From the NCBI GenBank assembly GCA_016165875.1, contig JABBOT010000008.1:3090794-3154793 (forward strand): 64,000 bases of DNA, in the 5' to 3' direction. Position 1 is the stretch's first letter; each line of letters opens with the position of its first letter. A model generated the notes under the pieces. The model saw only the letters and a list, made by a program, of their open reading frames with translations. It ran no database searches and was not told the origin of the DNA. The stretch is from Acanthopleura granulata (taxonomy: Eukaryota; Mollusca; Polyplacophora; Chitonida; Chitonidae). The position numbers and the translations under genes were made by a program. Of the stretch, positions 24,501 through 37,228 are shown in pieces.

Positions 24501-26969
24501 GGACTGGCTCTCGTACTGCACTATATCCCAATGAATGCTGCAAATGGGCATTTACAAGCTTTTGCTTGCATAACACTAGGCAGACTTGCCAAAGAAAAAT
24601 GATTATCGGTTATTTTCAGAACTGGCTCAATCTATTATGGCAATTGGAGATTAACCCCTGACAGTGGACAGTGCTCGGCAATAAACACTGCGTAATGTGG
24701 CTTTCACCATCCGAAGTTCCCAGTGGTATAAACTAGTACGTCATCGACAATGATGATGACCGTAAAAGGTCATTCGCGCCTGAATGTCAAGGTGGGCAGG
24801 CACAAATTGTTATCAAGGGATTTATTTTCCTCGTGTATTACTGGAGAATAATGGGCTATATAGGTGATGTTCTGCTGACCAGGCGCATCACGACAATCCT
24901 TATAGTTGACCTAAATGGTGGTCATTCCCGTTGTAATTATCTTTATTGGGGCTAAGTGATTGCTTGAAGTCGCAGACACATGTCATAAAGAACTGCTGTA
25001 TCACTTGAACTGAAATGTTCGACTAAATTTCTTAGACTTTGCAAATCCTGTAGACATTGTTACATAATTCGTCCTTGACCATCGGCTGAAAATCTGGCAG
25101 CGAGTTATGTCAAGTATCATTTGTAATTCTGATTACGAGCACATTTGTCATGTCCCACACAATCCCACACAAAGCTGCATCGAATTGCATTACAATGGCA
25201 ATAGCCACACAGTTACAAATATACGGTGTCTTTTCAACCCTCAATTGGTGTCTATTTGTCTCAGCCTAACCGCCGCAATAGAATTATATTGAGTGCACAA
25301 TTTTGGCTTTTGTAGTTTTCCTTCTATCAGGCCCAAGACTTGACCTTGAAATCCACCGGAAGAGGTTTTGGACAAACAAAAGCAGGAAGGAATTTCTCCG
25401 CAAATTTATCCACTTCAAGTGCTGACTACAAGCCCCGGCAATTCCAGGTTTTATTCTGTGAAGAACTAAACCTAGCATTTACATGATTTGACAATCTATG
25501 TTTGCAGACTTGATTGTATGTCAAAGAGTACCTTCTTCTTCCAGGCGATGCCTGCCAGTCCCCCGTCCAATACACAATATCGATTGAGCTAAAACTCGGA
25601 AGAGGCCATTTTTACTACTGCCCCAACGACGCCATAGGGTAATGATAGCGTAGTGATGTGCAGAGATACTCATTTCTGGATCTTAGCGAGCTTTACTCTT
25701 TAATAGTCTCAAGTAGGTCTAATTAAACGGGCGAGGAAAATGAGGTTCACTATATTTGCAGTCCAGCCTTTTTCCCTGACGACCCATGAGTTACACACGA
25801 TCACACTGGAATATCGGATCCCCTACGAAGGATAATCTAACGGATTTGTGGAAACCAGGAAACAGCGTTAAGAATAGCGCTTTTTGTTTGCTTGTCCTCG
25901 ATCTCTGTCTTCCATTGATACCATGAGACCATGAGGCTGAAAATTTCAGTCTGTAGCACAAGATGTATTTTGATGAGGAAAACTTTTAAGGATAACAAGT
26001 GATTGGATATGAGTAATTCTCGTGCTATTTGTGGAAAACCAACTTTGCCAACAAGGTACAATTGGTATCTGAGTATTACGAGGCTTTAGCCCTTGAGCAC
26101 GGCTTCTCAAGGTAAGTCACTCAGTCCTGTTATTTTGGGTTTAAAACAAGTCTGTTCCTTAAACCAGTTCCTTATACACACACATTAACTGACGTATCAT
26201 TTAATACGTTGCTCTTTCCATGTAATCGAGGTATGTGGCGATATTAATACCCATTTTACCTATTACCGTCGCGCCCCTATTTGGTTTTGCAACAGGAATG
26301 CGTTGTGAACGATTGTTCCGACACGAATAATACTTACAGAACCAAATTCCACAGGCTCTAAACAGTATTGACTTACATTTATCGTTTACAAGAGATCGCG
26401 TTTTTATAATTGTTCATCAAATGTATGGTACATGCATTTAATCAGTAAGCATCGTGTGTTTACTGCTTTACAAAATTTAGAAAGAGGCTGGGCTATGAGT
26501 CCTTGTTTATTATAATTGTGGTAATTCGTGATGTGAATGGTGTGCTCTGGGTTAATTCATTGAGTAAAGCTTGTAAAGAAGTAAATAGCATCCTCCAATG
26601 AAGGATTACTTGAAGTCCACAACGACGGTTGTATTTTGGAAAGGTCATGAATTGGAAATATTCACATCTGAAAATCTCATTAAGAAATTATAGCAGACAA
26701 TTTGCTAAACGAGGTAAAAGGATAATTAAAAAACCCAGTGTTACCCATCAATGATTACTAGAATACATCGGACAAATTGTGAAAGCGTTTGAATTTTATT
26801 GCCTCTGCACATAATTTTTTCCTTCGACAGATTGAGTAAAATTATGAGTATAGAATATATCAGATCGATTGTGTCCAACAAAAGTCTAGTTTCCACAAAA
26901 ATGTATATGTCGGAAATACATATGGAAAATGTAAGGAAGTAGAAAGGGCTTTTTATCCTCGCTTCTCGC
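21593..26969. other. No gene seen
   Basis: 5.4 kb without a supported gene. A poly(T) tract lies at 23550-23577. TCTCAAG|GTAAGTCAC (GT at 26112) is a strong consensus donor. The frame before it encodes VQLVSEYYEALALEHGFS, which is protein-like, but no acceptor with a pyrimidine tract lies between it and the upstream stop. An exon is possible but not supported. Confidence 0.5.
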
Positions 26970-27432
26970 TAATGTTTACTGTGCAGTGGTTCTGGTGTAC
27001 GCTACTGAAATATTTACACTGACCAGGCGATCCTTGTGTACACTGCTGAAGTATCTAAACTCATCAGACCCTATACACTTCCCGAACGTTCATACTCATC
27101 AGATCATTCTTGTCCACGCTATTGAAATATTCATATTCGTCCGTTGACCATGGTGTATATTGCAGATATATGAACACATTACATAATTCTGGTGTACACT
27201 ACTCAAATGCTCACATTTGCCCGACAATTCTGGTGTACTCTGCTGAAATACTCACACTCACCAGACAGTTCTGTTGTACAGTGTTTGAATATCCACATTC
27301 CCCAGACAATTCTGGTGAGCACTGCTGAAATACCCACACTCACCAGACGATTCTGGTGAGCACTGCTGAAATACTCACAATCGCCAGTCGATTCTGCTGG
27401 GCAATGTTTAAGTATGCATACTCATCAGCCTT
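26970..27432 (+). repeat. 41 bp minisatellite, about 11 diverged copies
   Basis: The marker TTCTGGTG or a near variant recurs at 26990, 27031, 27187, 27228, 27269, 27310, 27351 and 27392, all spaced by 41 bp or a multiple close to it. The unit is roughly TTCTGGTGAGCACTGCTGAA, then ATACTCACACTCACCAGACGA. Copies at the left are strongly diverged and those at 27228-27392 are closest. Unlike the 42 and 47 bp arrays this one is old. The plus-strand frame from 27356 begins inside it. Confidence 0.9.
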
Positions 27433-28914
27433 TTATTTGACCCATTTAGCGATTTGGGGTATTTCGAAGAACAAGTGCCCTGCCCTCAATGTGTTTGAAC
27501 AGATAGCGCATTGGGTTCCGGGTTTATTCACAAGATTTAATACGCTGTTTAAGTCATCCCGAAAACAACACATAAAACCTCCACTCATAACGCCTGTTGA
27601 TGTTTCTCCGAACAGTCGACAGTCAGCTTCAAGTTCGCAACGGTCAAGCCGGTTTCCGCACTTTATCGATGAGTGTTCCAAGGAAAAGCTGACATTTCAG
27701 ATTTATCCCCGTCTGACAATGGCTCTAAGAATCGATATCAAACTCGATAGAGAGGAATCCCTAGCGTTTATATCGTTCCACTGGACAGGAACGTGTGGGG
27801 GCTTCGCGTTTATTCCCTTCCACCGAAAAAAGTCCCTGATGAAGTAAGCGTTATTGTAGAAACAATATGGAAAAGGGGTCTACGTGATTCTGTGTAAAAT
27901 TTCATACATCAATGGAAGAAAGTAATTAGGCATTTTGAATGACGATCTCATTGACCTTAACGTGTACTACAGCGCATAGTTGTTAATCTTGCTCTGCAGT
28001 GGTGGGTGTTTGATATATCTGCTGTTGACGGTAACATCGGGGGCGACGCTGGAATACCCCAGCAGCAGAGGACACCATCGTGTGATTTACTGTCTGTCTG
28101 ACAGCGAGGATTCTATCGTGGACGTATCCCCCAGGGGACTAGTTACGGTCATGTGATCAAACGCTTGGGGATAACCAGCCATTGGGAGATTCCAGGCTGA
28201 AGGAAATTAAAATTTTCTCTTGACGACATGCTTCCGTATTCTGTAAAACAAAACAAAAAAATCCACGGAAAAAACAATTTGGCCCAAAGAAGAATGTCAC
28301 TGTGTATATCCAGCGCATTTTCCTGTCATTGTGAAGCTTGCTGTGGGGTTTGACACAAGTTTCTGTGTTTCCGATCATTTTCTTGGAGCAGTAGACTGAC
28401 AATAAATTAGATGGATTGTATTAAGCGAGTAGAGTTAATTACTGGAGACAGTCTGTCCTGTTATTTTACATGACGCAAAGATGAAATCGATGAATCTTGT
28501 GGGATTTATGTTCCAAGAGTAATTGAAATGCCAAGCTGGTCCAAACGATCCAGTTTGATCGGACTTCATAGAGCACCAACATAAATCAGATGAAATTCCT
28601 TCGGGTGGCCAATTAACCCGAGTTCAACGTAACCGTTTCACTACAGCTTTAGCTAAATCAACCAAGTTACGTATGTGACTCATACCTCGAATGCCTCTGT
28701 TTTGAGTGAACCTGTCTGAGGTTCAGATTTTGGGCTGTCTTATCCATAATATGGAAATCTCCAAGGAACGTAAAACGCACAACTAATGTTAAATGGGATT
28801 GTGACCATGAATGTAGTGAATGTAAACAGGCAGACTGCAACATTTCAGCACCTTAATAGGGGGTGTTCAATCACATCATAACAAAAATATATGAACATGC
28901 GATAACATAAATGT
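27433..28914. other. No assignable gene
   Basis: A 163-codon plus-strand frame (27356-27847) starts within the minisatellite and runs into unique sequence. It has no recognisable domain, no signal peptide and no good donor, and its start context is repetitive. I regard it as chance. The remainder shows nothing. Confidence 0.5.
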
Positions 28915-29112
28915 AGGGAGCGGAACGGGGCTCCATGAGGCTCGGCATCTATACCTTGGGCAGGGAATTTGAAAATTCCTTTACTCTCTTCGTTGATGGA
29001 GACAAGTAGTCCACGGTGTTGATGGGACAGTTACGTTCGCTTCCTCGAGCACTGGGATTCTGAAGTATGGCTTTAAGTAAATAAATAAATAATAGGTAAA
29101 TAAATAAATTAA
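28915..29112 (+). repeat. Probable retroelement fragment with (TAAA)n tail
   Basis: A moderately GC-rich body ends CTGAAGTATGGCTTTAAGTA and then AATAAATAAATAATAGGTAA with further AAAT repeats to 29112. A body with an A-rich simple-repeat tail on one side is the hallmark of a retroposed element. The body does not match the other SINEs closely, and no B box or target-site duplication was found. Confidence 0.4.
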
Positions 29113-32078
29113 AAATGCGACTGCACAAAATAAAATTCTACTCTGTCCTCAGATAGTGTAACATCTTTCCATGAACGGCACACTGATGGCGTATTACATG
29201 GGTTAAGGGCAGAAATTTACAAAGCTACTCTTGGAGAAACAATCACGCAATAATAGTGAAAAAGAAAGGAGTAAACCCCAATTTGATGAAATTGTCTATT
29301 GCTCCAGCTCAGTAACCCAGTTAGCATCGATAAGTCCGGATATTGCACAATAGATCACAGCACCATTTCCCTTTCCTGTTTTTTTTTGTGTGATTCCGTA
29401 ATGTCAGTAGCGCTGACAACTCAATCCGCCAAAGAGAAGTAGTCCTCAGAGGGTATCTTATTTATACATAAATAACACACAGTAAAGCATTGCATCTACA
29501 CTTGCCTTCAGAGAGACGATAAATGTGAAATCGCCTTTATATCCATTTTTCTTACCAGTGGATGACGAACACGGCGGATCATCTATTTATAATAATATAT
29601 GTGGGGAACTAATTCTTTTGTACAAGCTTGAACAAGTCCAATCTTGGATGCGTATCATATTGTTTGTGCCACGATTTCGTTTGATATTATGTTGATGGCT
29701 AAAACATATACATAACTTTTAGAGCTCGAATTTGGATCACAAGCCCCCACCGTTTATATATATATTATCTACCTGAGGGGTTCGTTTCTGGCATCCCTTT
29801 GTTCGGAATATGACCTTCGATATCCAATGCTGCCCATGCTTACAATCAAAATGAATTCATCAGTAACAGCAACGCGTATTAAGCTCACGAGGCACGGGTT
29901 GTTTTCGGTCGCCGTTAAATAAGGCTACATCTCTCTGATTAAGCTGACATTGTCACCTGTAAACCTGAGGTTCCATAACAATAACCCCACGGACAACGAA
30001 CTGTGTCTACCTTCCTTCCGCTTGACTGTTTGTTTTTCACTAGTATTCAGTCTAAAAACAACCCATATGAAACCCTTAATACTGAAGTCGACATGATATC
30101 CTATATTTCGTCCAACTGTGAAGGCCCATCGTCAGAATTTACAAAGTGCTCTGTTGATGACTGTATGAAAGTCTGCAAGTACTAGTAAATACTAGTACGT
30201 ATAATAGTATCCTTCATTATATTATATTCGGAGTGTCTATTGTGTTGTTCTAGGTAAAAGTAATCAGTGGTCATATTTCTTTGCGGATATTACGCTATGT
30301 GATATTAAAATGCTCTACAGGGTGTCAGGTTTTTGCTGGGAGGATGTGTGTAGAAGGCCATTAAGACAAACTGGAAGTAAGTAGCTGTTTTTATTTAATC
30401 ATGCATTATTTAATCGGTGCATACCGTTTTGAAGGATGATCCAGTGACGTATACTAAACTTCATAAGGTGCTAAAGCCGAAAATGAACCAAGAGCTAGTT
30501 GGCGTTATTCTTGCGTTGTTATAGGACAATTTATACTGTAAAGGTAAATTTTTGGGGGGGATTTAACTTTTTTAGAAAATTAATTTTAAAAAAGAAAAAA
30601 GTACTAAGCTTTCCTTAAATAATGTCGGAAGTTTTTAAATGTACAGTCAGTTGACAATCATTCATTGTCTGGAAGAAATTAGGATTTTCAGTGTTGTCAT
30701 TTCTCAGGCGAATATATGCTCCTGTTTTGTGTCGCATAACATGTTACTGTTAGAGCCTGATTCTGTAGGGAAGCACAATCAGTGCAGAACGAGGTACGTG
30801 AGTGAGTTCATTTACCTCAGATAACCGGTCTGTGGAATTCTCGCTTCTCCATGACAGAAATGTCAGATTTACTATAATTTAATACATGTTATTCAAGATG
30901 GTATGACTTCCAAAAACTGCTGTTTTAAAGTGTTGGTCCAAGAACTACAAGAATAGTTCGAGCCTTGCCTGAACTCTTTTAAGTTACCTTAATGCTGAGA
31001 AAGACACTAACGTTATAACTAATTTTTCTAAGACCTACTCCCGCAATATAAGGAAATTTCGTTGCTTCAGAGACAGGGATCTGACAGGGTTTTTGTTTTC
31101 CATAATGTCACACACGGTGTTTACTTCTTCGTTTAAAAAATTCATACGTTTTCCGTTGTCCATCTTCCAAAACTAACGATTTAGCTTTGACACCAGTAAA
31201 GGAGAAGATTTTAAAATACGTACGGCACCGTTTCTTACGATCCGAGAAGAGCTATTTTGGATCAGAAGACAACAGAAATATACGGGTGCCTGTCTGGCCA
31301 GTTTTTATCTTCTACGTCAGTTTGTCTGGTCTAACTCTCTCACGTAGATGAAGGCATGTCCCTGGTGGGGGGATTTTCTCTGTCGATTATCGTCAGTGGT
31401 TGAGGCATCTCTGGCCGGAGCCAGCTTCAGCTTGAGGGCTGTCCGTAATCATGGCACGACAATGCAACATCGCCGTGACCTGGGTCAGACTTGCCAGATT
31501 GATTGAGCAGCCACGCTCACCACCGCCCTCCAATATTTTGTCTTCCCATATTTGGTCAGTTGAGATTCTAACGTTTTTTACCCACACATACAGTACCCAT
31601 CGGTCCCAGATACTGGACTCGAGGTCATCTGTGTGTAACCATAAAGTGACAAGGTGCCAGTGGAGGCGGCTTCAGACAAGACTGGGTATCTGTTGAATTG
31701 ATTTAGTCGAGCTTTTCCTCTATTGATAAGGTATTGATTGATTCTGAACAGACGTGGTGAATTTGTAACTTCTTGCAAAAGCAGCAAAGTGTTGACGTTG
31801 AAGAGTTCGCCTATCCATTCTGTAAAAACAGTGTTTGGCTTACATTAAAATTTGACATCTGAATTAGCGGCTTGTGTGTTAAAACCACAGATAAAACTTT
31901 TACACTTGAACTTCTGCATCCATAAATCATTGCAGTAAATCTAACTTCAATCGAAAGTAGCTGCATGCGTGGCATCCACAAGAGATTCAGTTACCTTGCT
32001 TTCTTCTTTTAGTTTGGATCACTTTGTTGAAGACACATTTTGGATTCTGAAACACGTTCACTTGTACAACGTATATGA
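29113..32078. other. No gene seen
   Basis: Spacer. It holds a (TA)n run at about 29757-29768, a G8 run near 30553 and an imperfect AT-rich inverted repeat at 30567-30603 (CTTTTTTAGAAAATTAATTT with its partner). No exon is supported. Confidence 0.55.
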
Positions 32079-32100
32079 ATACACACACGCGCACGCACAT

Positions 32101-32141
<41 letters not shown>

Positions 32142-32152
32142 CACATATATAT
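32079..32152. repeat. CA microsatellite
   Basis: A run of CA/AC dinucleotides interrupted by CG near its left end (ACACACACGCGCACGCACAT) is followed by about 19 uninterrupted CA units to 32138 and an ATATAT segment. The frames encoding His-Thr or Val-Cys runs are artefacts of the repeat. Confidence 0.97.
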
Positions 32153-33276
32153 ACAGTACTTACTACGGGTGTTAAATTGTGGAAGTCTGAAAAATCGTCT
32201 GACTTCTTTTTGTGCCTCATTGGTACGCTAAGTATTGTAATGCCCATTGATCAAGGTATAGTTAGTCTGGGAGCATCGTTGTTTTCACACAGTTTACACG
32301 TCCAAATGGGAATTTAATCCAGCATGCATCGTGTTATTTTAATACAGAAAGAAGAAGCGTCATCTAGGATTTGCAGTTACTGGTGTCGTTCAGTGATGAC
32401 GAGTACATTGGTTTCAGTCAAGTGCGGTTATGGTTTGGGGCTACATTTGACTAGTGATCCCATGTGAAAACCAGTGTCCACTGTGTGGTCATTTGTTACA
32501 ATAACTATAATAAAACCTCGCTGGCACTTTACACTGGTCAGCCCAGTTGTCGAATAATCTTGTTATTGGATATCAAACACCCAATCAGATCAAAGAATTT
32601 TAGCGAAACCATTGCAAGGTGCTTCAGAGCGACATACTTGATTGTCTTTGGTATCATTTCGCGTCATGGTCGGCGAGGCTTGAATTGGGTCGGCGTAGAC
32701 ACATTTTTTAATACCCAGAACTAAATTAACAACTAGAATGAAAGGGAGACTTGCAAGTAACATATTCGTGTATTGATTTGCAAGGGTCAAAGTCATTTGC
32801 CCAAACTCTCTCTGACCTCGACCGAGTTTCCTGGGACAGCAAGGCCATTTCTGATTTAGCCCGAGATAGATAGCCCTGTGCCACAAAAGTTAACCGAGAA
32901 GTGTTAAAATGGTTGGGCCGCCTAAAACCGCGAACGGAAACCTTGTCCCCTAGATGAGTTCGTCAGTGCCGCCAGGAAGTATAATTTAATCAACGCCGGG
33001 TTTAGCAGAAGAGGTTACTCAATGGGTTGACCCTCAGCGCGCTGGCTGGGAGTTCTGATGAAAAATTGTTATGGGATGGTATTGATGGGTAAGCAAAGAA
33101 TGAGCCTTAATTCCCAGTCCGTCAAGGGCAGTTTTCTGTAGTGATAGTGCGCATGTCCTACAGTCAGGTGGATTTAATTATACGGACACCAACTTGTTGC
33201 ATTATAATCAAAACGTCTACAACGGTAACGCTATCCTTCTTGACACAAACGTACAAATTTATCAATTCACCTCAAG
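32153..33276. other. No gene seen
   Basis: No supported exon, RNA gene or recognised repeat. Confidence 0.55.
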
Positions 33277-33376
33277 TTGGTTATATATGTTTTATTACTG
33301 ACTTCCACCTTTGTGATAATGACTGCCTGGATTTCCTCCGCCAAATCTCAGGGGTCTCTGGCCTGACTGGATCCAG
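33277..33376 (+). CDS. Weak candidate internal exon
   Basis: 100 nt lie between CACCTCAAG and GGATCCAG|GTAACT. The open frame encodes GYICFITDFHLCDNDCLDFL, then RQISGVSGLTGS. The donor is good and the acceptor fair (a short pyrimidine stretch). Three cysteines and the lack of low complexity make it protein-like, but no family is recognised and it does not connect in a defined way to the other candidates. Chance is quite possible. Confidence 0.15.
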
Positions 33377-34499
33377 GTAACTGCTATAAAAATTGATCAA
33401 CTCGCACCTTGTGTTTTAAACACGTCCCACACGCGGAGTACACGGGATGAGTGATGCCACAATGACAGCCGACTGCCTGATAGGGTGTGTTCTATCCGCG
33501 GGTCAAAACAGGTACAAATTGTATTAGAGCTAACACTGAAAGGTCAGGGGAATCAGTTTTTTTACTTCCTCTATAGCGCTTTGCCTTATGCAATTCTCAT
33601 ATGTGTCAGAAGCAATTTTCCCTGACTGTCGTCAGTTAATTCTCCTCAGTCACGCAAACAGAGCCGTTCGGGGAAAATCTCACGTCATATGAAACCTCTG
33701 ATACGATTTGTTCTTCAGTCTCACGATAAAGACCTATTAAGATTCCACTAAATGCGCCCAGAAAAACCTGGATGAGAAAATCGAGACAAGTCTTTAGTTT
33801 AGAGTTGAAATAATATTGGAGATTTATAAAGGCCCTTTTCTCGCCGCAGTGTGCATGATGTTCAACAAATGCATTACTGTCTGGGATAATGTTGCAATAA
33901 ATGTGTTTTCCGGAATAGTTTGGGATCGCTCTGTTGGAAACTTGCTTAGATCTTCAGCCTACTTTCCAGCATCTTGGTATGTAGGCTCAGTCCGATACTG
34001 AAGAGCACCCAAAACTCGTTCTTTTAGCATAGTGCATAACGACTGAGGGAAAGTGTCCGGAACGTTGGGAATATTGCTGTCGGTAAAGTGAGATTTTAGG
34101 TCCTGTTGTGTGACTTGATGTTACCACGATGCAGCATTGTGAACATGGCGGCAACGGGTCAGTCCTTCTACAAGCTGATGCCGAAGAGACAAAAACAGCG
34201 TTAACAATGAACACAGGGGCAATAGAGTGAAAACAGAAATACTGCTGTGTAGTTAATAAATGTCCCCGTGGTACACAGCTTGAAACACGACTGTGCTGGA
34301 TGGAAAAGTTGGATTTCACCCTAAGTCAAACGACATGGTGTTTAAATCTTTTCGGTATAAACTAAAACGTTACATTACACTGATTTCTTTGCTTGGAACA
34401 CCGTGCCAGTTAGACAGCTAAATTATTCATATTATGATTTTTCAACAAGTGTACAATCAACATATCTTTTATTTTTAATGTTAGAGAAATGAAGTGATA
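33377..34499. other. No gene seen
   Basis: Featureless apart from short frames without support. Confidence 0.55.
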
Positions 34500-35020
34500 A
34501 CAATTTCTCAACTTTAAAGTGCCACTCTGGTCAAAATGCAAACTGTGAAGAAATATTAAAATACCTAACACCATCGTTCAAAAGGATTTTCGATGAATAA
34601 CATTATTTAACCCATATAACTGGAAATTTGTTAAGAAGCAAAATCTTTGACTCTGTCCGTAAAATTTTTTTGGTGCGGTGTGATAATATTCCTTATATGA
34701 TAATAAAACAGCGTCATTTGTGGATACACGTCAGCGTTTGATGACGTCAAACGCGTGACGTCACACCAAGCAAAGTGGAAAGTAGAAAAAACATTTTGTT
34801 TCCCTATTCTGTGACGAACGGTACCACATCGGTTTTAATGCACCACAATATTTTTACAATTTAGGAAAGCAATTCAGACTATCAAAGTATCTTTAACATT
34901 CACGAGTTAAATTCATGTAAGCAAACTAACTAATCACATTTTAAGTCTCGGGGAAATTTTTTAAAAAAATACAGAATGTCCAGAAAATTAACCTGCCATT
35001 TTAAGTGATCTACAAATTTT
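34500..35020. repeat. Putative nonautonomous element with paired CRE palindromes
   Basis: The centre holds two TGACGTCA sites at 34742-34749 and 34756-34763, with an inverted repeat GCGTTTGA/TCAAACGC (34734-34741 and 34747-34754) around the first. The left edge has ACTTTAAAGTGCCACTCTGG, and the right edge (minus strand) has ACTTAAAATGGCAGG, which could be eroded terminal inverted repeats. That would fit a MITE-like element of about 500 bp. The CRE sites are certain as sequence; the element call is tentative. Confidence 0.35.
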
Positions 35021-36998
35021 AATGAAATGATAGAACGGAAAGAGCTGGTTTTGTATTCGTCGATCGATCTGTTTAAGCACTAGTTCTTATAGCTACTTCC
35101 GACAGTTCAATAAAACCTACCTGGTTTTACTCAGTAGGTCAAATATATCCAATGGGAACTATTTGTGTTGTCACACCAATTGATAGCGAGCACTTGTGGT
35201 GACAGGTTATCAAGCTGTAGCTGCCTGATTATCGACTGAGCAGCCCACAACTCCGATAAATATACTGTGTCAATGAAACAAGATGTTGTCGTTGATAAAG
35301 ATCGAAAACTATTCCAATATTTGTTCAGTTGAACTTGACTCCCCCTTGGACTGTGCGCAGGACAGGGTTCTCTACTGTTAAGGTCGGGAGTTGACAGGAC
35401 GGAGCTCTCCTAACCTTTACCTATGTCAGATTATCTCCTATGGCTTCAATGTTTCTCTAACAGCAAGTCGATCTAATACGAGACCATTAATTAGTTAATC
35501 AGCCACTCAGTCAGTCAAGTATTTCTTTTAATTTATTTCATTACATAACAACGTACCAGAGAATTCCCCATTCATATTGACGGCTATCATTCTTATAGGG
35601 AATCGCCTAAGTCTCGAACACCGCTCTTTGTCAGCTAACTGGCAAACACTCTTCACCTTGTCGATCAAGTGGATGCCTTCTCCATTTTGTGTGGCAACTG
35701 TTAAGGCTGCCAAATGTGATGTAAAATTGACAACGGTGTCCATGTGACTTCTCGAGCCGTATTAGCACACTGTAGCGTAACGTTCTAACATACGACAGTA
35801 TTGTCATTATGATTATTGCACGGTTATTCTAACGTATGTCTAAGTCATAAACATGGGCAGGTTGAAAGCATTCGACGAATAGATTTCGTACACTCTAGAG
35901 AGTACATGGATTTACTGTCATTCTGTTCACGTTCTCTAGACCTCCATAAACTGTGAAAAACAAATAGCTCCTTATCGTGTTGTTTCGCATTATATGAATT
36001 CATCGACTGATTTCGTCCTAACGTACATTTTAGGCATTTCTCTGCAGTATAATTCACCACTTGATGAAATGAAAGTCATTTTCTTCGGAGTAAGAAGAAC
36101 AACCAGTTTATCGTTCAAAAATCAACATTTATTTTTTCTATTTCATAAAAATCAATGCAAACGAAGAAGGCGAGATATGTTACTGGATATGCTAAGCTGC
36201 TTCGATCGATTGTGAAACAATTTATAAACATGAAATTAGAGCCATATTGTTTTTTACCTGCCACATTTGTTTGTATATGCTTTTAAGTTCATCCGTATAT
36301 AACGATTTTCTTTTGACGTTATTATGTAGATTCATGGAAAATATTGTCATTCTGATGTTTTAAAGCTTCCATTGTAAAGCTTCGGCACGCGTATACCCAT
36401 GACAAGACAACGCTTTTATCGCTATTGATGTTTGGCGTACAAAGGCATAAATGTACATTAGTTAATTGTGTACCACATTAAAAGCACAGATGAATGGCCA
36501 AACACTGGTCACATGGTAACGGCACAAGCAAATAGTGGAGTCCCGTATTGCAAAATGTCACTGGTCACAGCCTGCTTTATGGACGACCTGTTTTCAAATG
36601 GAAACCGTAAACGATGATGGAGGATCACAAACCATTGCATCTCTCTTGCTCGGGAGGTACCCAGGACAAACTCAGAAAGCATGGGCATTGATTACCTTGT
36701 CGAAATTATTGAATTTTTGCAGCGAATGAAGATTGAAAATGTAAATCAATGAGGTTTGGCCTTTCACCTCAAGATGAGAAAGTCCAAATTATTTCCTCGT
36801 GAATTTATGACACACCTCCATCAGACCCTAGAGTACACGTTTATCTGAAAACAGCCTTCCTAATGCTCTTGGTAATTCGACGGAAAGTATACTTGCTAGA
36901 GGGCTGTCAATCAGTTTACATTTCATTTAACAAGATTTTGTTAACTGTAATCATTACCTTTAGTACATTATCAGATCATTCTTTGTCACGATGCAAAA
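35021..36998. other. No gene seen
   Basis: AT-rich spacer with short unsupported frames. Confidence 0.6.
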
Positions 36999-37228
36999 TT
37001 TATTTATTTCTTTTATTGGCCTTTTACAAAGTGTTCATGAGAATTTCACTTATACGACTGCGGTGGGCATTATGGTGGGACAAAACCGGGCAGAGCTCGG
37101 GGAAAGCCACAACCATCCGCAGGTTGCTGACAGACCTACCGATGTTCGGCCAGAGAAGAAACCAATACGAGGTGGACGTGAACTCACAACGACCGCATTG
37201 GTGAGAGGTTCCTGGGTCATTGCGCTGC
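36999..37228 (-). repeat. SINE, AATA-tail family, minus strand
   Basis: On the minus strand it reads TTCTTCTCTGGCCGAACATC, GGTAGGTCTGTCAGCAACCT, GCGGATGGTTGTGGCTTTCC, CTGCCCGGTTTTGTCCCACC and ATAATGCCCACCGCAGTCGT. It ends ATAAGTGAAATTCTCATGAA and then GGCCAATAAAAGAAATAAAT. Block order equals that of the 61.6 kb copy. The tRNA-like head is poorly preserved at the right end (TCACCAATGCGGTCGTTGTG). CGATGCA and CGCTGCA on the two flanks may be a decayed target-site duplication. Confidence 0.8.

Noticed and set aside
25984..26111. Exon ending at the strong donor at 26112
   Set aside because: No acceptor with a pyrimidine tract lies between the upstream in-frame stop and the donor, so the exon cannot be delimited.
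27356..27847. 163-codon plus-strand open frame
   Set aside because: It starts inside the 41 bp minisatellite, has no recognisable domain, signal peptide or splice sites, and its length is within chance expectation for 64 kb in six frames.
31987..32317. His-Thr and Val-Cys rich open frames
   Set aside because: They are translations of the CA microsatellite.
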